This document shows positions 31,747-44,167 of a stretch of 64,000 nt of DNA, piece after piece (within the stretch, counting starts at the first letter, position 1; every line of letters starts with the position of its first letter). The translations under genes were made by a program, and so were the position numbers. Source of the DNA: Clavelina lepadiformis (taxonomy: Eukaryota > Chordata > Ascidiacea > Aplousobranchia > Clavelinidae); NCBI RefSeq assembly GCF_947623445.1, contig NC_135241.1:2048501-2112500 (forward strand). Reading direction: 5' to 3'. The notes under the pieces were generated by a model. The model saw only the letters and a program-made list of their open reading frames with translations, had not been told where the DNA came from and made no database searches.

Positions 31747-32609
31747 ACGTGAAGAAATTCATAAATTTTAGTTTTACTTATGACTATATCTATATATAGA
31801 TATCTATATATATTATATAAGGTAAGTGATTAGGATTAGGATTAGGTGATTAGTAGGGCAAGTTTTGGCAACTTTTTCAACTTTTTTTACAGCTTCTGGC
31901 AGCTTCTTTCTGGCCAGCTGGTGGCCTGCAGACGTGAGTCTGGCCAGCTGGGGGCCTGCAGACGTGAGTCTGGCCAGCTGGTGGCCTGCAGACGTGAGTG
32001 CAACTGTGCTTAATGTGCAATGCAAATAGATAAAATGGCACTTTTCTCGAATCACTAGATAGATTCCACCATGTCGATGTTTCCGGAATCTTCTCCTGAC
32101 TTTCAAATCTGACAAGAAGAAAATGTAGCTAGCGTAGTCTAGATGAAAATCAAGCTAGCGTAGTCTAGATGAAAATCAAGCTAGCGTAGTCTAGATGAAA
32201 ATCAAGCTAGCGTAGTCTAGATGAAAATCAAGCAAGCGTAGTCTAGATGAAAATCAAGCTAGCGTAGTCTAGATGAAATCCAAGCTGATTTCGAGACCTA
32301 GCTACGCCTACGTCTCTGTAGTGTATTAACTATAAGCTAGTTTCAACTAAATTTTAAGTACTAAAGTAAATAACTGTTATTTGTTATTTGCTGCAGACGT
32401 GAGTCTGGCCAGCTGGTGGCCTAGACAGTCAAATGGTCATCAAACGGTTGTTGGCTCGTCGCTCTGCGGCTCGCTGGTTTGAACCTGCAGCTTGTCTGTC
32501 GACGTTCTCCGGTTTTTCCACTGTGCTATGGGTTTCCCCCCACCCACCCTATGCTTTCTGCGCATCTTGACTTTATTGCTTTAGGATGAAATTGCAAAAG
32601 TAATATCTG

Positions 32610-32691
32610 CATTGTCGGCAGGATTCGAACCTAAGCGGGCAGAGCCCAGCAGATTTCTAGTCTGTCGCCTTAACCACTCGGCCACGACAAC
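32610..32691 (-). tRNA. tRNA-Ser-AGA: tRNA-Ser(AGA)
   Basis: Standard AGA form, unit B11. Confidence 0.82.
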
Positions 32692-32768
32692 TGTGCTTAA
32701 TGCATAGATGAAATAGTTAAAATCGCACATTTCCGAATATCCATATGAAATTGCAAAAGTAATATCTG

Positions 32769-32850
32769 CATTGTCGGCAAGATTCGAACCTACGCGGGCA
32801 TAGCCTAACAGATTTCAAGTCTGTCGCCTTAACCACTCGGCCACGACAAC
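32769..32850 (-). tRNA. tRNA-Ser-TGA: tRNA-Ser(UGA), wobble T-stem allele
   Basis: GGCAAG allele, unit B11. Confidence 0.88.
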
Positions 32851-32927
32851 TGTGCTTAATGCATAGATGAAATAGTTAAAATGGCACATTTCCGAATATC
32901 CATATGAAATTGCAAAAGTAATATCGG

Positions 32928-33009
32928 CGTTGTCGGCGGGATTCGAACCTACGCGGGCAGGGCCCAACAGATTTCGAGTCTGTCGCCTTAACCACTCGGC
33001 CACGACAAC
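32928..33009 (-). tRNA. tRNA-Ser-CGA: tRNA-Ser(CGA)
   Basis: Standard type B CGA form, unit B11. Confidence 0.87.
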
Positions 33010-33088
33010 TGTGCTTAATGCATAGATGAGAAATAGATAAAATCGCACTTTTCCGAATATCCATATGAAATTGCAAAAGTAATATCGG

Positions 33089-33181
33089 CGTTGTCGGCAG
33101 GATTCGAACCTACGCGGGCATAGCCTAACAGATTTCAAGTCTGTCGCCTTAACGTTGCCTTAAGTTGTCGGCCACGACAAC
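33089..33181 (-). pseudogene. Broken tRNA-Ser(UGA)
   Basis: Standard broken form, unit B11. Confidence 0.88.
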
Positions 33182-33457
33182 TGTGCTTAATGTGCAATGC
33201 AAATAGATAAAATGGCACTTTTCTCGAATCACTAGATAGATTCCACCATGTCGATGTTTCCGGAATCTTCTCCTGACTTTCAAATCTGACAAGATGAAAA
33301 TCAAGCAAGCGTAGTCTAGATGAAAATCAAGCTAGCGTAGTCTAGATGAAATCCAAGCTGATTTCGAGACCTAGCTACGCCTACGTCTCTGTAGTGTATT
33401 AACTATAAGCTAGTTTCAACTAAATTTTAAGTACTAAAGTAAACTTCTGTTATTTGC

Positions 33458-33915
33458 TTAAGGGGTCATGTCCCAATTCAAAGAGATAGGCTTTTCAATG
33501 CAAAGTGCATTAAATCAAGAAGCTACCAACGCAAAACTACATCATAAACCTACCCTGAATTTTGGCTTGCAACAAGACCTAGGTTATGTCTGTCTACAGT
33601 CTTAATTTGGACAAAATCCATGTACTCAGTTTTCTATAACAATTGCCTAAACTTTAGAACAAGTTTTTAGCTTAACATTTTATGACAAATACTCCAAAAA
33701 AACAAAAATTCAAACCCACACAAAATTTACAACTTAGCCTAGACCTGGAACCAGCTGTCGTCAAAGCAACGACGAACTACTCCACATCGACGTCACATGC
33801 GCATTGGACCGGAAAATTTTTACTTTTTTTAATATGACGCATTGAGTGCGACACGGTCACAATCACTGTGTTGCCCGGCTCAAAATTGTGGTTTTATTGG
33901 GAAGTGACCCCTTAA
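33458..33915. mobile_element. TTAA-flanked MITE-like element
   Basis: Unit B11; the GTGCATTAAATC form with left flank AAACTTCTG, shared with B15, B21 and B24 and resembling the first, diverged copy at 591-1048. Confidence 0.65.
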
Positions 33916-34778
33916 ACGTGAAGAAATTCATAAATTTTAGTTTTACTTATGACTATATCTATATATAGATATCTATATATATTATATAAGGTAAGTGATT
34001 AGGATTAGGATTAGGTGATTAGTAGGGCAAGTTTTTGCAACTTTTTCAACTTTTTTTACAGCTTCTGGCAGCTTCTTTCTGGCCAGCTGGTGGCCTGCAG
34101 ACGTGAGTCTGGCCAGCTGGTGGCCTGCAGACGTGAGTCTGGCCAGCTGGTGGCCTGCAGACGTGAGTGCAACTGTGCTTAATGTGCAATGCAAATAGAT
34201 AAAATGGCACTTTTCTCGAATCACTAGATAGATTCCACCATGTCGATGTTTCCGGAATCTTCTCCTGACTTTCAAATCTGACAAGAAGAAAATGTAGCTA
34301 GCGTAGTCTAGATGAAAATCAAGCTAGCGTAGTCTAGATGAAAATCAAGCTAGCGTAGTCTAGATGAAAATCAAGCTAGCGTAGTCTAGATGAAAATCAA
34401 GCAAGCGTAGTCTAGATGAAAATCAAGCTAGCGTAGTCTAGATGAAATCCAAGCTGATTTCGAGACCTAGCTACGCCTACGTCTCTGTAGTGTATTAACT
34501 ATAAGCTAGTTTCAACTAAATTTTAAGTACTAAAGTAAATAACTGTTATTTGTTATTTGCTGCAGACGTGAGTCTGGCCAGCTGGTGGCCTAGACAGTCA
34601 AATGGTCATCAAACGGTTGTTGGCTCGTCGCTCTGCGGCTCGCTGGTTTGAACCTGCAGCTTGTCTGTCGACGTTCTCCGGTTTTTCCACTGTGCTATGG
34701 GTTTCCCCCCACCCACCCTATGCTTTCTGCGCATCTTGACTTTATTGCTTTAGGATGAAATTGCAAAAGTAATATCTG

Positions 34779-34860
34779 CATTGTCGGCAGGATTCGAACC
34801 TAAGCGGGCAGAGCCCAGCAGATTTCTAGTCTGTCGCCTTAACCACTCGGCCACGACAAC
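34779..34860 (-). tRNA. tRNA-Ser-AGA: tRNA-Ser(AGA)
   Basis: Standard AGA form, unit B12. Confidence 0.82.
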
Positions 34861-34937
34861 TGTGCTTAATGCATAGATGAAATAGTTAAAATGGCACATT
34901 TCCGAATATCCATATGAAATTGCAAAAGTAATATCTG

Positions 34938-35019
34938 CATTGTCGGCAAGATTCGAACCTACGCGGGCATAGCCTAACAGATTTCAAGTCTGTCGCCTTA
35001 ACCACTCGGCCACGACAAC
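34938..35019 (-). tRNA. tRNA-Ser-TGA: tRNA-Ser(UGA), wobble T-stem allele
   Basis: GGCAAG allele, unit B12. Confidence 0.88.
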
Positions 35020-35096
35020 TGTGCTTAATGCATAGATGAAATAGTTAAAATGGCACATTTCCGAATATCCATATGAAATTGCAAAAGTAATATCGG

Positions 35097-35178
35097 CGTT
35101 GTCGGCGGGATTCGAACCTACGCGGGCAGGGCCCAACAGATTTCGAGTCTGTCGCCTTAACCACTCGGCCACGACAAC
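35097..35178 (-). tRNA. tRNA-Ser-CGA: tRNA-Ser(CGA)
   Basis: Standard type B CGA form, unit B12. Confidence 0.87.
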
Positions 35179-35257
35179 TGTGCTTAATGCATAGATGAGA
35201 AATAGATAAAATCGCACTTTTCCGAATATCCATATGAAATTGCAAAAGTAATATCGG

Positions 35258-35350
35258 CGTTGTCGGCAGGATTCGAACCTACGCGGGCATAGCCTAACAG
35301 ATTTCAAGTCTGTCGCCTTAACGTTGCCTTAAGTTGTCGGCCACGACAAC
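35258..35350 (-). pseudogene. Broken tRNA-Ser(UGA)
   Basis: Standard broken form, unit B12. Confidence 0.88.
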
Positions 35351-35756
35351 TGTGCTTAATGTGCAATGCAAATAGATAAAATGGCACTTTTCTCGAATCA
35401 CTAGATAGATTCCACCATGTCGATGTTTCCGGAATCTTCTCCTGACTTTCAAATCTGACAAGATGAAAATCAAGCAAGCGTAGTCTAGATGAAAATGTAG
35501 CTAGCGTAGTCTAGATGAAAATCAAGCTAGCGTAGTCTAGATGAAAATCAAGCTAGCGTAGTCTAGATGAAAATCAAGCTAGCGTAGTCTAGATGAAAAT
35601 CAAGCAAGCGTAGTCTAGATGAAAATCAAGCTAGCGTAGTCTAGATGAAATCCAAGCTGATTTCGAGACCTAGCTACGCCTACGTCTCTGTAGTGTATTA
35701 ACTATAAGCTAGTTTCAACTAAATTTTAAGTACTAAAGTAAACTACTGTTATTTGC

Positions 35757-36214
35757 TTAAGGGGTCATGTCCCAATTCAAAGAGATAGGCTTTTCAATGC
35801 AAAGTGCGTTAAATGAAGAAGCTACCAACGCAAAACTACATCATAAACCTACCCTGAATTTTGGCTTGCAACAAGACCTAGGTTATGTCTGTCTACAGTC
35901 TTAATTTGGACAAAATCCATGTACTCAGTTTTCTATAACAATTGCCTAAACTTTAGAACAAGTTTTTAGCTTAACATTTTATGACAAATACTCCAAAAAA
36001 ACAAAAATTCAAACCCACACAAAATTTACAACTTAGCCTAAACCTGGAACCAGCTGTCGTCAAAGCAACGACGAACTACTCCACATCGACGTCACATGCG
36101 CATTGGACCGGAAAATTTTTACTTTTTTTAATATGACGCATTGAGTGCGACACGGTCACAATCACTGTGTTGCCCGGCTCAAAATTGTGGTTTTTTTGGG
36201 AAGTGACCCCTTAA
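35757..36214. mobile_element. TTAA-flanked MITE-like element
   Basis: Unit B12; GTTTTTTTGGG variant, shared with B7. Confidence 0.65.
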
Positions 36215-37077
36215 ACGTGAAGAAATTCATAAATTTTAGTTTTACTTATGACTATATCTATATATAGATATCTATATATATTATATAAGGTAAGTGATTA
36301 GGATTAGGATTAGGTGATTAGTAGGGCAAGTTTTTGCAACTTTTTCAACTTTTTTTACAGCTTCTGGCAGCTTCTTTCTGGCCAGCTGGTGGCCTGCAGA
36401 CGTGAGTCTGGCCAGCTGGTGGCCTGCAGACGTGAGTCTGGCCAGCTGGTGGCCTGCAGACGTGAGTGCAACTGTGCTTAATGTGCAATGCAAATAGATA
36501 AAATGGCACTTTTCTCGAATCACTAGATAGATTCCACCATGTCGATGTTTCCGGAATCTTCTCCTGACTTTCAAATCTGACAAGAAGAAAATGTAGCTAG
36601 CGTAGTCTAGATGAAAATCAAGCTAGCGTAGTCTAGATGAAAATCAAGCTAGCGTAGTCTAGATGAAAATCAAGCTAGCGTAGTCTAGATGAAAATCAAG
36701 CAAGCGTAGTCTAGATGAAAATCAAGCTAGCGTAGTCTAGATGAAATCCAAGCTGATTTCGAGACCTAGCTACGCCTACGTCTCTGTAGTGTATTAACTA
36801 TAAGCTAGTTTCAACTAAATTTTAAGTACTAAAGTAAATAACTGTTATTTGTTATTTGCTGCAGACGTGAGTCTGGCCAGCTGGTGGCCTAGACAGTCAA
36901 ATGGTCATCAAACGGTTGTTGGCTCGTCGCTCTGCGGCTCGCTGGTTTGAACCTGCAACTTGTCTGTCGACGTTCTCCGGTTTTTCCACTGTGCTATGGG
37001 TTTCCCCCCACCCACCCTATGCTTTCTGCGCATCTTGACTTTATTGCTTTAGGATGAAATTGCAAAAGTAATATCTG

Positions 37078-37159
37078 CATTGTCGGCAGGATTCGAACCT
37101 AAGCGGGCAGAGCCCAGCAGATTTCTAGTCTGTCGCCTTAACCACTCGGCCACGACAAC
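37078..37159 (-). tRNA. tRNA-Ser-AGA: tRNA-Ser(AGA)
   Basis: Standard AGA form, unit B13. Confidence 0.82.
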
Positions 37160-37236
37160 TGTGCTTAATGCATAGATGAAATAGTTAAAATGGCACATTT
37201 CCGAATATCCATATGAAATTGCAAAAGTAATATCTG

Positions 37237-37318
37237 CATTGTCGGCAAGATTCGAACCTACGCGGGCATAGCCTAACAGATTTCAAGTCTGTCGCCTTAA
37301 CCACTCGGCCACGACAAC
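37237..37318 (-). tRNA. tRNA-Ser-TGA: tRNA-Ser(UGA), wobble T-stem allele
   Basis: GGCAAG allele, unit B13. Confidence 0.88.
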
Positions 37319-37395
37319 TGTGCTTAATGCATAGATGAAATAGTTAAAATGGCACATTTCCGAATATCCATATGAAATTGCAAAAGTAATATCGG

Positions 37396-37477
37396 CGTTG
37401 TCGGCGGGATTCGAACCTACGCGGGCAGGGCCCAACAGATTTCGAGTCTGTCGCCTTAACCACTCGGCCACGACAAC
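37396..37477 (-). tRNA. tRNA-Ser-CGA: tRNA-Ser(CGA)
   Basis: Standard type B CGA form, unit B13. Confidence 0.87.
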
Positions 37478-37556
37478 TGTGCTTAATGCATAGATGAGAA
37501 ATAGATAAAATCGCACTTTTCCGAATATCCATATGAAATTGCAAAAGTAATATCGG

Positions 37557-37649
37557 CGTTGTCGGCAGGATTCGAACCTACGCGGGCATAGCCTAACAGA
37601 TTTCAAGTCTGTCGCCTTAACGTTGCCTTAAGTTGTCGGCCACGACAAC
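37557..37649 (-). pseudogene. Broken tRNA-Ser(UGA)
   Basis: Standard broken form, unit B13. Confidence 0.88.
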
Positions 37650-37925
37650 TGTGCTTAATGTGCAATGCAAATAGATAAAATGGCACTTTTCTCGAATCAC
37701 TAGATAGATTCCACCATGTCGATGTTTCCGGAATCTTCTCCTGACTTTCAAATCTGACAAGATGAAAATCAAGCAAGCGTAGTCTAGATGAAAATCAAGC
37801 TAGCGTAGTCTAGATGAAATCCAAGCTGATTTCGAGACCTAGCTACGCCTACGTCTCTGTAGTGTATTAACTATAAGCTAGTTTCAACTAAATTTTAAGT
37901 ACTAAAGTAAACTACTGTTATTTGC

Positions 37926-38383
37926 TTAAGGGGTCATGTCCCAATTCAAAGAGATAGGCTTTTCAATGCAAAGTGCGTTAAATGAAGAAGCTACCAACGC
38001 AAAACTACATCATAAACCTACCCTGAATTTTGGCTTGCAACAAGACCTAGGTTATGTCTGTCTACAGTCTTAATTTGGACAAAATCCATGTACTCAGTTT
38101 TCTATAACAATTGCCTAAACTTTAGAACAAGTTTTTAGCTTAACATTTTATGACAAATACTCCAAAAAAACAAAAATTCAAACCCACACAAAATTTACAA
38201 CTTAGCCTAGACCTGGAACCAGCTGTCGTCAAAGCAACGACGAACTACTCCACATCGACGTCACATGCGCATTGGACCGGAAAATTTTTACTTTTTTTAA
38301 TATGACGCATTGAGTGCGACACGGTCACAATCACTGTGTTGCCCGGCTCAAAATTGTGGTTTTATTGGGAAGTGACCCCTTAA
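37926..38383. mobile_element. TTAA-flanked MITE-like element
   Basis: Unit B13 copy; CCTAGACCTGG form. Confidence 0.65.
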
Positions 38384-39246
38384 ACGTGAAGAAATTCATA
38401 AATTTTAGTTTTACTTATGACTATATCTATATATAGATATCTATATATATTATATAAGGTAAGTGATTAGGATTAGGATTAGGTGATTAGTAGGGCAAGT
38501 TTTTGCAACTTTTTCAACTTTTTTTACAGCTTCTGGCAGCTTCTTTCTGGCCAGCTGGTGGCCTGCAGACGTGAGTCTGGCCAGCTGGTGGCCTGCAGAC
38601 GTGAGTCTGGCCAGCTGGTGGCCTGCAGACGTGAGTGCAACTGTGCTTAATGTGCAATGCAAATAGATAAAATGGCACTTTTCTCGAATCACTAGATAGA
38701 TTCCACCATGTCGATGTTTCCGGAATCTTCTCCTGACTTTCAAATCTGACAAGAAGAAAATGTAGCTAGCGTAGTCTAGATGAAAATCAAGCTAGCGTAG
38801 TCTAGATGAAAATCAAGCTAGCGTAGTCTAGATGAAAATCAAGCTAGCGTAGTCTAGATGAAAATCAAGCAAGCGTAGTCTAGATGAAAATCAAGCTAGC
38901 GTAGTCTAGATGAAATCCAAGCTGATTTCGAGACCTAGCTACGCCTACGTCTCTGTAGTGTATTAACTATAAGCTAGTTTCAACTAAATTTTAAGTACTA
39001 AAGTAAATAACTGTTATTTGTTATTTGCTGCAGACGTGAGTCTGGCCAGCTGGTGGCCTAGACAGTCAAATGGTCATCAAACGGTTGTTGGCTCGTCGCT
39101 CTGCGGCTCGCTGGTTTGAACCTGCAACTTGTCTGTCGACGTTCTCCGGTTTTTCCACTGTGCTATGGGTTTCCCCCCACCCACCCTATGCTTTCTGCGC
39201 ATCTTGACTTTATTGCTTTAGGATGAAATTGCAAAAGTAATATCTG

Positions 39247-39328
39247 CATTGTCGGCAGGATTCGAACCTAAGCGGGCAGAGCCCAGCAGATTTCTAGTCT
39301 GTCGCCTTAACCACTCGGCCACGACAAC
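39247..39328 (-). tRNA. tRNA-Ser-AGA: tRNA-Ser(AGA)
   Basis: Standard AGA form, unit B14. Confidence 0.82.
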
Positions 39329-39405
39329 TGTGCTTAATGCATAGATGAAATAGTTAAAATCGCACATTTCCGAATATCCATATGAAATTGCAAAAGTAAT
39401 ATCTG

Positions 39406-39487
39406 CATTGTCGGCAGGATTCGAACCTACGCGGGCATAGCCTAACAGATTTCAAGTCTGTCGCCTTAACCACTCGGCCACGACAAC
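39406..39487 (-). tRNA. tRNA-Ser-TGA: tRNA-Ser(UGA)
   Basis: Well-paired allele, unit B14. Confidence 0.92.
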
Positions 39488-39564
39488 TGTGCTTAATGCA
39501 TAGATGAAATAGTTAAAATGGCACATTTCCGAATATCCATATGAAATTGCAAAAGTAATATCGG

Positions 39565-39646
39565 CGTTGTCGGCGGGATTCGAACCTACGCGGGCAGGGC
39601 CCAACAGATTTCGAGTCTGTCGCCTTAACCACTCGGCCACGACAAC
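39565..39646 (-). tRNA. tRNA-Ser-CGA: tRNA-Ser(CGA)
   Basis: Standard type B CGA form, unit B14. Confidence 0.87.
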
Positions 39647-39725
39647 TGTGCTTAATGCATAGATGAGAAATAGATAAAATCGCACTTTTCCGAATATCCA
39701 TATGAAATTGCAAAAGTAATATCGG

Positions 39726-39818
39726 CGTTGTCGGCAGGATTCGAACCTACGCGGGCATAGCCTAACAGATTTCAAGTCTGTCGCCTTAACGTTGCCTTAA
39801 GTTGTCGGCCACGACAAC
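39726..39818 (-). pseudogene. Broken tRNA-Ser(UGA)
   Basis: Standard broken form, unit B14. Confidence 0.88.
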
Positions 39819-40198
39819 TGTGCTTAATGTGCAATGCAAATAGATAAAATGGCACTTTTCTCGAATCACTAGATAGATTCCACCATGTCGATGTTTCCGG
39901 AATCTTCTCCTGACTTTCAAATCTGACAAGATGAAAATGTAGCTAGCGTAGTCTAGATGAAAATCAAGCTAGCGTAGTCTAGATGAAAATCAAGCTAGCG
40001 TAGTCTAGATGAAAATCAAGCTAGCGTAGTCTAGATGAAAATCAAGCAAGCGTAGTCTAGATGAAAATCAAGCTAGCGTAGTCTAGATGAAATCCAAGCT
40101 GATTTCGAGACCTAGCTACGCCTACGTCTCTGTAGTGTATTAACTATAAGCTAGTTTCAACTAAATTTTAAGTACTAAAGTAAACTACTGTTATTTGC

Positions 40199-40656
40199 TT
40201 AAGGGGTCATGTCCCAATTCAAAGAGATAGGCTTTTCAATGCAAAGTGCGTTAAATGAAGAAGCTACCAACGCAAAACTACATCATAAACCTACCCTGAA
40301 TTTTGGCTTGCAACAAGACCTAGGTTATGTCTGTCTACAGTCTTAATTTGGACAAAATCCATGTACTCAGTTTTCTATAACAATTGCCTAAACTTTAGAA
40401 CAAGTTTTTAGCTTAACATTTTATGACAAATACTCCAAAAAAACAAAAATTCAAACCCACACAAAATTTACAACTTAGCCTAAACCTGGAACCAGCTGTC
40501 GTCAAAGCAACGACGAACTACTCCACATCGACGTCACATGCGCATTGGACCGGAAAATTTTTACTTTTTTTAATATGACGCATTGAGTGCGACACGGTCA
40601 CAATCACTGTGTTGCCCGGCTCAAAATTGTGGTTTTATTGGGAAGTGACCCCTTAA
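40199..40656. mobile_element. TTAA-flanked MITE-like element
   Basis: Unit B14 copy. Confidence 0.65.
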
Positions 40657-41519
40657 ACGTGAAGAAATTCATAAATTTTAGTTTTACTTATGACTATATC
40701 TATATATAGATATCTATATATATTATATAAGGTAAGTGATTAGGATTAGGATTAGGTGATTAGTAGGGCAAGTTTTTGCAACTTTTTCAACTTTTTTTAC
40801 AGCTTCTGGCAGCTTCTTTCTGGCCAGCTGGTGGCCTGCAGACGTGAGTCTGGCCAGCTGGTGGCCTGCAGACGTGAGTCTGGCCAGCTGGTGGCCTGCA
40901 GACGTGAGTGCAACTGTGCTTAATGTGCAATGCAAATAGATAAAATGGCACTTTTCTCGAATCACTAGATAGATTCCACCATGTCGATGTTTCCGGAATC
41001 TTCTCCTGACTTTCAAATCTGACAAGAAGAAAATGTAGCTAGCGTAGTCTAGATGAAAATCAAGCTAGCGTAGTCTAGATGAAAATCAAGCTAGCGTAGT
41101 CTAGATGAAAATCAAGCTAGCGTAGTCTAGATGAAAATCAAGCAAGCGTAGTCTAGATGAAAATCAAGCTAGCGTAGTCTAGATGAAATCCAAGCTGATT
41201 TCGAGACCTAGCTACGCCTACGTCTCTGTAGTGTATTAACTATAAGCTAGTTTCAACTAAATTTTAAGTACTAAAGTAAATAACTGTTATTTGTTATTTG
41301 CTGCAGACGTGAGTCTGGCCAGCTGGTGGCCTAGACAGTCAAATGGTCATCAAACGGTTGTTGGCTCGTCGCTCTGCGGCTCGCTGGTTTGAACCTGCAG
41401 CTTGTCTGTCGACGTTCTCCGGTTTTTCCACTGTGCTATGGGTTTCCCCCCACCCACCCTATGCTTTCTGCGCATCTTGACTTTATTGCTTTAGGATGAA
41501 ATTGCAAAAGTAATATCTG

Positions 41520-41601
41520 CATTGTCGGCAGGATTCGAACCTAAGCGGGCAGAGCCCAGCAGATTTCTAGTCTGTCGCCTTAACCACTCGGCCACGACAA
41601 C
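41520..41601 (-). tRNA. tRNA-Ser-AGA: tRNA-Ser(AGA)
   Basis: Standard AGA form, unit B15. Confidence 0.82.
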
Positions 41602-41678
41602 TGTGCTTAATGCATAGATGAAATAGTTAAAATGGCACATTTCCGAATATCCATATGAAATTGCAAAAGTAATATCTG

Positions 41679-41760
41679 CATTGTCGGCAAGATTCGAACC
41701 TACGCGGGCATAGCCTAACAGATTTCAAGTCTGTCGCCTTAACCACTCGGCCACGACAAC
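41679..41760 (-). tRNA. tRNA-Ser-TGA: tRNA-Ser(UGA), wobble T-stem allele
   Basis: GGCAAG allele, unit B15. Confidence 0.88.
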
Positions 41761-41837
41761 TGTGCTTAATGCATAGATGAAATAGTTAAAATGGCACATT
41801 TCCGAATATCCATATGAAATTGCAAAAGTAATATCGG

Positions 41838-41919
41838 CGTTGTCGGCGGGATTCGAACCTACGCGGGCAGGGCCCAACAGATTTCGAGTCTGTCGCCTTA
41901 ACCACTCGGCCACGACAAC
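41838..41919 (-). tRNA. tRNA-Ser-CGA: tRNA-Ser(CGA)
   Basis: Standard type B CGA form, unit B15. Confidence 0.87.
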
Positions 41920-41998
41920 TGTGCTTAATGCATAGATGAGAAATAGATAAAATCGCACTTTTCCGAATATCCATATGAAATTGCAAAAGTAATATCGG

Positions 41999-42091
41999 CG
42001 TTGTCGGCAGGATTCGAACCTACGCGGGCATAGCCTAACAGATTTCAAGTCTGTCGCCTTAACGTTGCCTTAAGTTGTCGGCCACGACAAC
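41999..42091 (-). pseudogene. Broken tRNA-Ser(UGA)
   Basis: Standard broken form, unit B15. Confidence 0.88.
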
Positions 42092-42367
42092 TGTGCTTAA
42101 TGTGCAATGCAAATAGATAAAATGGCACTTTTCTCGAATCACTAGATAGATTCCACCATGTCGATGTTTCCGGAATCTTCTCCTGACTTTCAAATCTGAC
42201 AAGATGAAAATCAAGCAAGCGTAGTCTAGATGAAAATCAAGCTAGCGTAGTCTAGATGAAATCCAAGCTGATTTCGAGACCTAGCTACGCCTACGTCTCT
42301 GTAGTGTATTAACTATAAGCTAGTTTCAACTAAATTTTAAGTACTAAAGTAAACTTCTGTTATTTGC

Positions 42368-42825
42368 TTAAGGGGTCATGTCCCAATTCAAAGAGATAGG
42401 CTTTTCAATGCAAAGTGCATTAAATCAAGAAGCTACCAACGCAAAACTACATCATAAACCTACCCTGAATTTTGGCTTGCAACAAGACCTAGGTTATGTC
42501 TGTCTACAGTCTTAATTTGGACAAAATCCATGTACTCAGTTTTCTATAACAATTGCCTAAACTTTAGAACAAGTTTTTAGCTTAACATTTTATGACAAAT
42601 ACTCCAAAAAAACAAAAATTCAAACCCACACAAAATTTACAACTTAGCCTAGACCTGGAACCAGCTGTCGTCAAAGCAACGACGAACTACTCCACATCGA
42701 CGTCACATGCGCATTGGACCGGAAAATTTTTACTTTTTTTAATATGACGCATTGAGTGCGACACGGTCACAATCACTGTGTTGCCCGGCTCAAAATTGTG
42801 GTTTTATTGGGAAGTGACCCCTTAA
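42368..42825. mobile_element. TTAA-flanked MITE-like element
   Basis: Unit B15; GTGCATTAAATC form, as in B11, B21 and B24. Confidence 0.65.
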
Positions 42826-43688
42826 ACGTGAAGAAATTCATAAATTTTAGTTTTACTTATGACTATATCTATATATAGATATCTATATATATTATATAAG
42901 GTAAGTGATTAGGATTAGGATTAGGTGATTAGTAGGGCAAGTTTTTGCAACTTTTTCAACTTTTTTTACAGCTTCTGGCAGCTTCTTTCTGGCCAGCTGG
43001 TGGCCTGCAGACGTGAGTCTGGCCAGCTGGTGGCCTGCAGACGTGAGTCTGGCCAGCTGGTGGCCTGCAGACGTGAGTGCAACTGTGCTTAATGTGCAAT
43101 GCAAATAGATAAAATGGCACTTTTCTCGAATCACTAGATAGATTCCACCATGTCGATGTTTCCGGAATCTTCTCCTGACTTTCAAATCTGACAAGAAGAA
43201 AATGTAGCTAGCGTAGTCTAGATGAAAATCAAGCTAGCGTAGTCTAGATGAAAATCAAGCTAGCGTAGTCTAGATGAAAATCAAGCTAGCGTAGTCTAGA
43301 TGAAAATCAAGCAAGCGTAGTCTAGATGAAAATCAAGCTAGCGTAGTCTAGATGAAATCCAAGCTGATTTCGAGACCTAGCTACGCCTACGTCTCTGTAG
43401 TGTATTAACTATAAGCTAGTTTCAACTAAATTTTAAGTACTAAAGTAAATAACTGTTATTTGTTATTTGCTGCAGACGTGAGTCTGGCCAGCTGGTGGCC
43501 TAGACAGTCAAATGGTCATCAAACGGTTGTTGGCTCGTCGCTCTGCGGCTCGCTGGTTTGAACCTGCAGCTTGTCTGTCGACGTTCTCCGGTTTTTCCAC
43601 TGTGCTATGGGTTTCCCCCCACCCACCCTATGCTTTCTGCGCATCTTGACTTTATTGCTTTAGGATGAAATTGCAAAAGTAATATCTG

Positions 43689-43770
43689 CATTGTCGGCAG
43701 GATTCGAACCTAAGCGGGCAGAGCCCAGCAGATTTCTAGTCTGTCGCCTTAACCACTCGGCCACGACAAC
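43689..43770 (-). tRNA. tRNA-Ser-AGA: tRNA-Ser(AGA)
   Basis: Standard AGA form, unit B16. Confidence 0.82.
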
Positions 43771-43847
43771 TGTGCTTAATGCATAGATGAAATAGTTAAA
43801 ATGGCACATTTCCGAATATCCATATGAAATTGCAAAAGTAATATCTG

Positions 43848-43929
43848 CATTGTCGGCAAGATTCGAACCTACGCGGGCATAGCCTAACAGATTTCAAGTC
43901 TGTCGCCTTAACCACTCGGCCACGACAAC
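43848..43929 (-). tRNA. tRNA-Ser-TGA: tRNA-Ser(UGA), wobble T-stem allele
   Basis: GGCAAG allele, unit B16. Confidence 0.88.
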
Positions 43930-44006
43930 TGTGCTTAATGCATAGATGAAATAGTTAAAATGGCACATTTCCGAATATCCATATGAAATTGCAAAAGTAA
44001 TATCGG

Positions 44007-44088
44007 CGTTGTCGGCGGGATTCGAACCTACGCGGGCAGGGCCCAACAGATTTCGAGTCTGTCGCCTTAACCACTCGGCCACGACAAC
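44007..44088 (-). tRNA. tRNA-Ser-CGA: tRNA-Ser(CGA)
   Basis: Standard type B CGA form, unit B16. Confidence 0.87.
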
Positions 44089-44167
44089 TGTGCTTAATGC
44101 ATAGATGAGAAATAGATAAAATCGCACTTTTCCGAATATCCATATGAAATTGCAAAAGTAATATCGG

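Larger units (their letters stand above)
29540..31812. repeat. Tandem unit B10 (class M)
   Basis: 2273 bp. Internal duplication 29728-30119; satellite 31021-31176. Confidence 0.95.
31813..33981. repeat. Tandem unit B11 (class S)
   Basis: 2169 bp. Minisatellite marker CTGGGGGCC; internal duplication 32001-32392; satellite 33294-33345. Confidence 0.95.
33982..36280. repeat. Tandem unit B12 (class L)
   Basis: 2299 bp. Internal duplication 34170-34561; satellite 35463-35644. Confidence 0.95.
36281..38449. repeat. Tandem unit B13 (class S, apparent recombinant)
   Basis: 2169 bp. Internal duplication 36469-36860; satellite 37762-37813. The left part carries CCTGCAACTT, otherwise seen in class M units, while the right part is class S. 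Confidence 0.95.
38450..40722. repeat. Tandem unit B14 (class M)
   Basis: 2273 bp. Internal duplication 38638-39029; satellite 39931-40086. Confidence 0.95.
40723..42891. repeat. Tandem unit B15 (class S)
   Basis: 2169 bp. Internal duplication 40911-41302; satellite 42204-42255. Confidence 0.95.
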
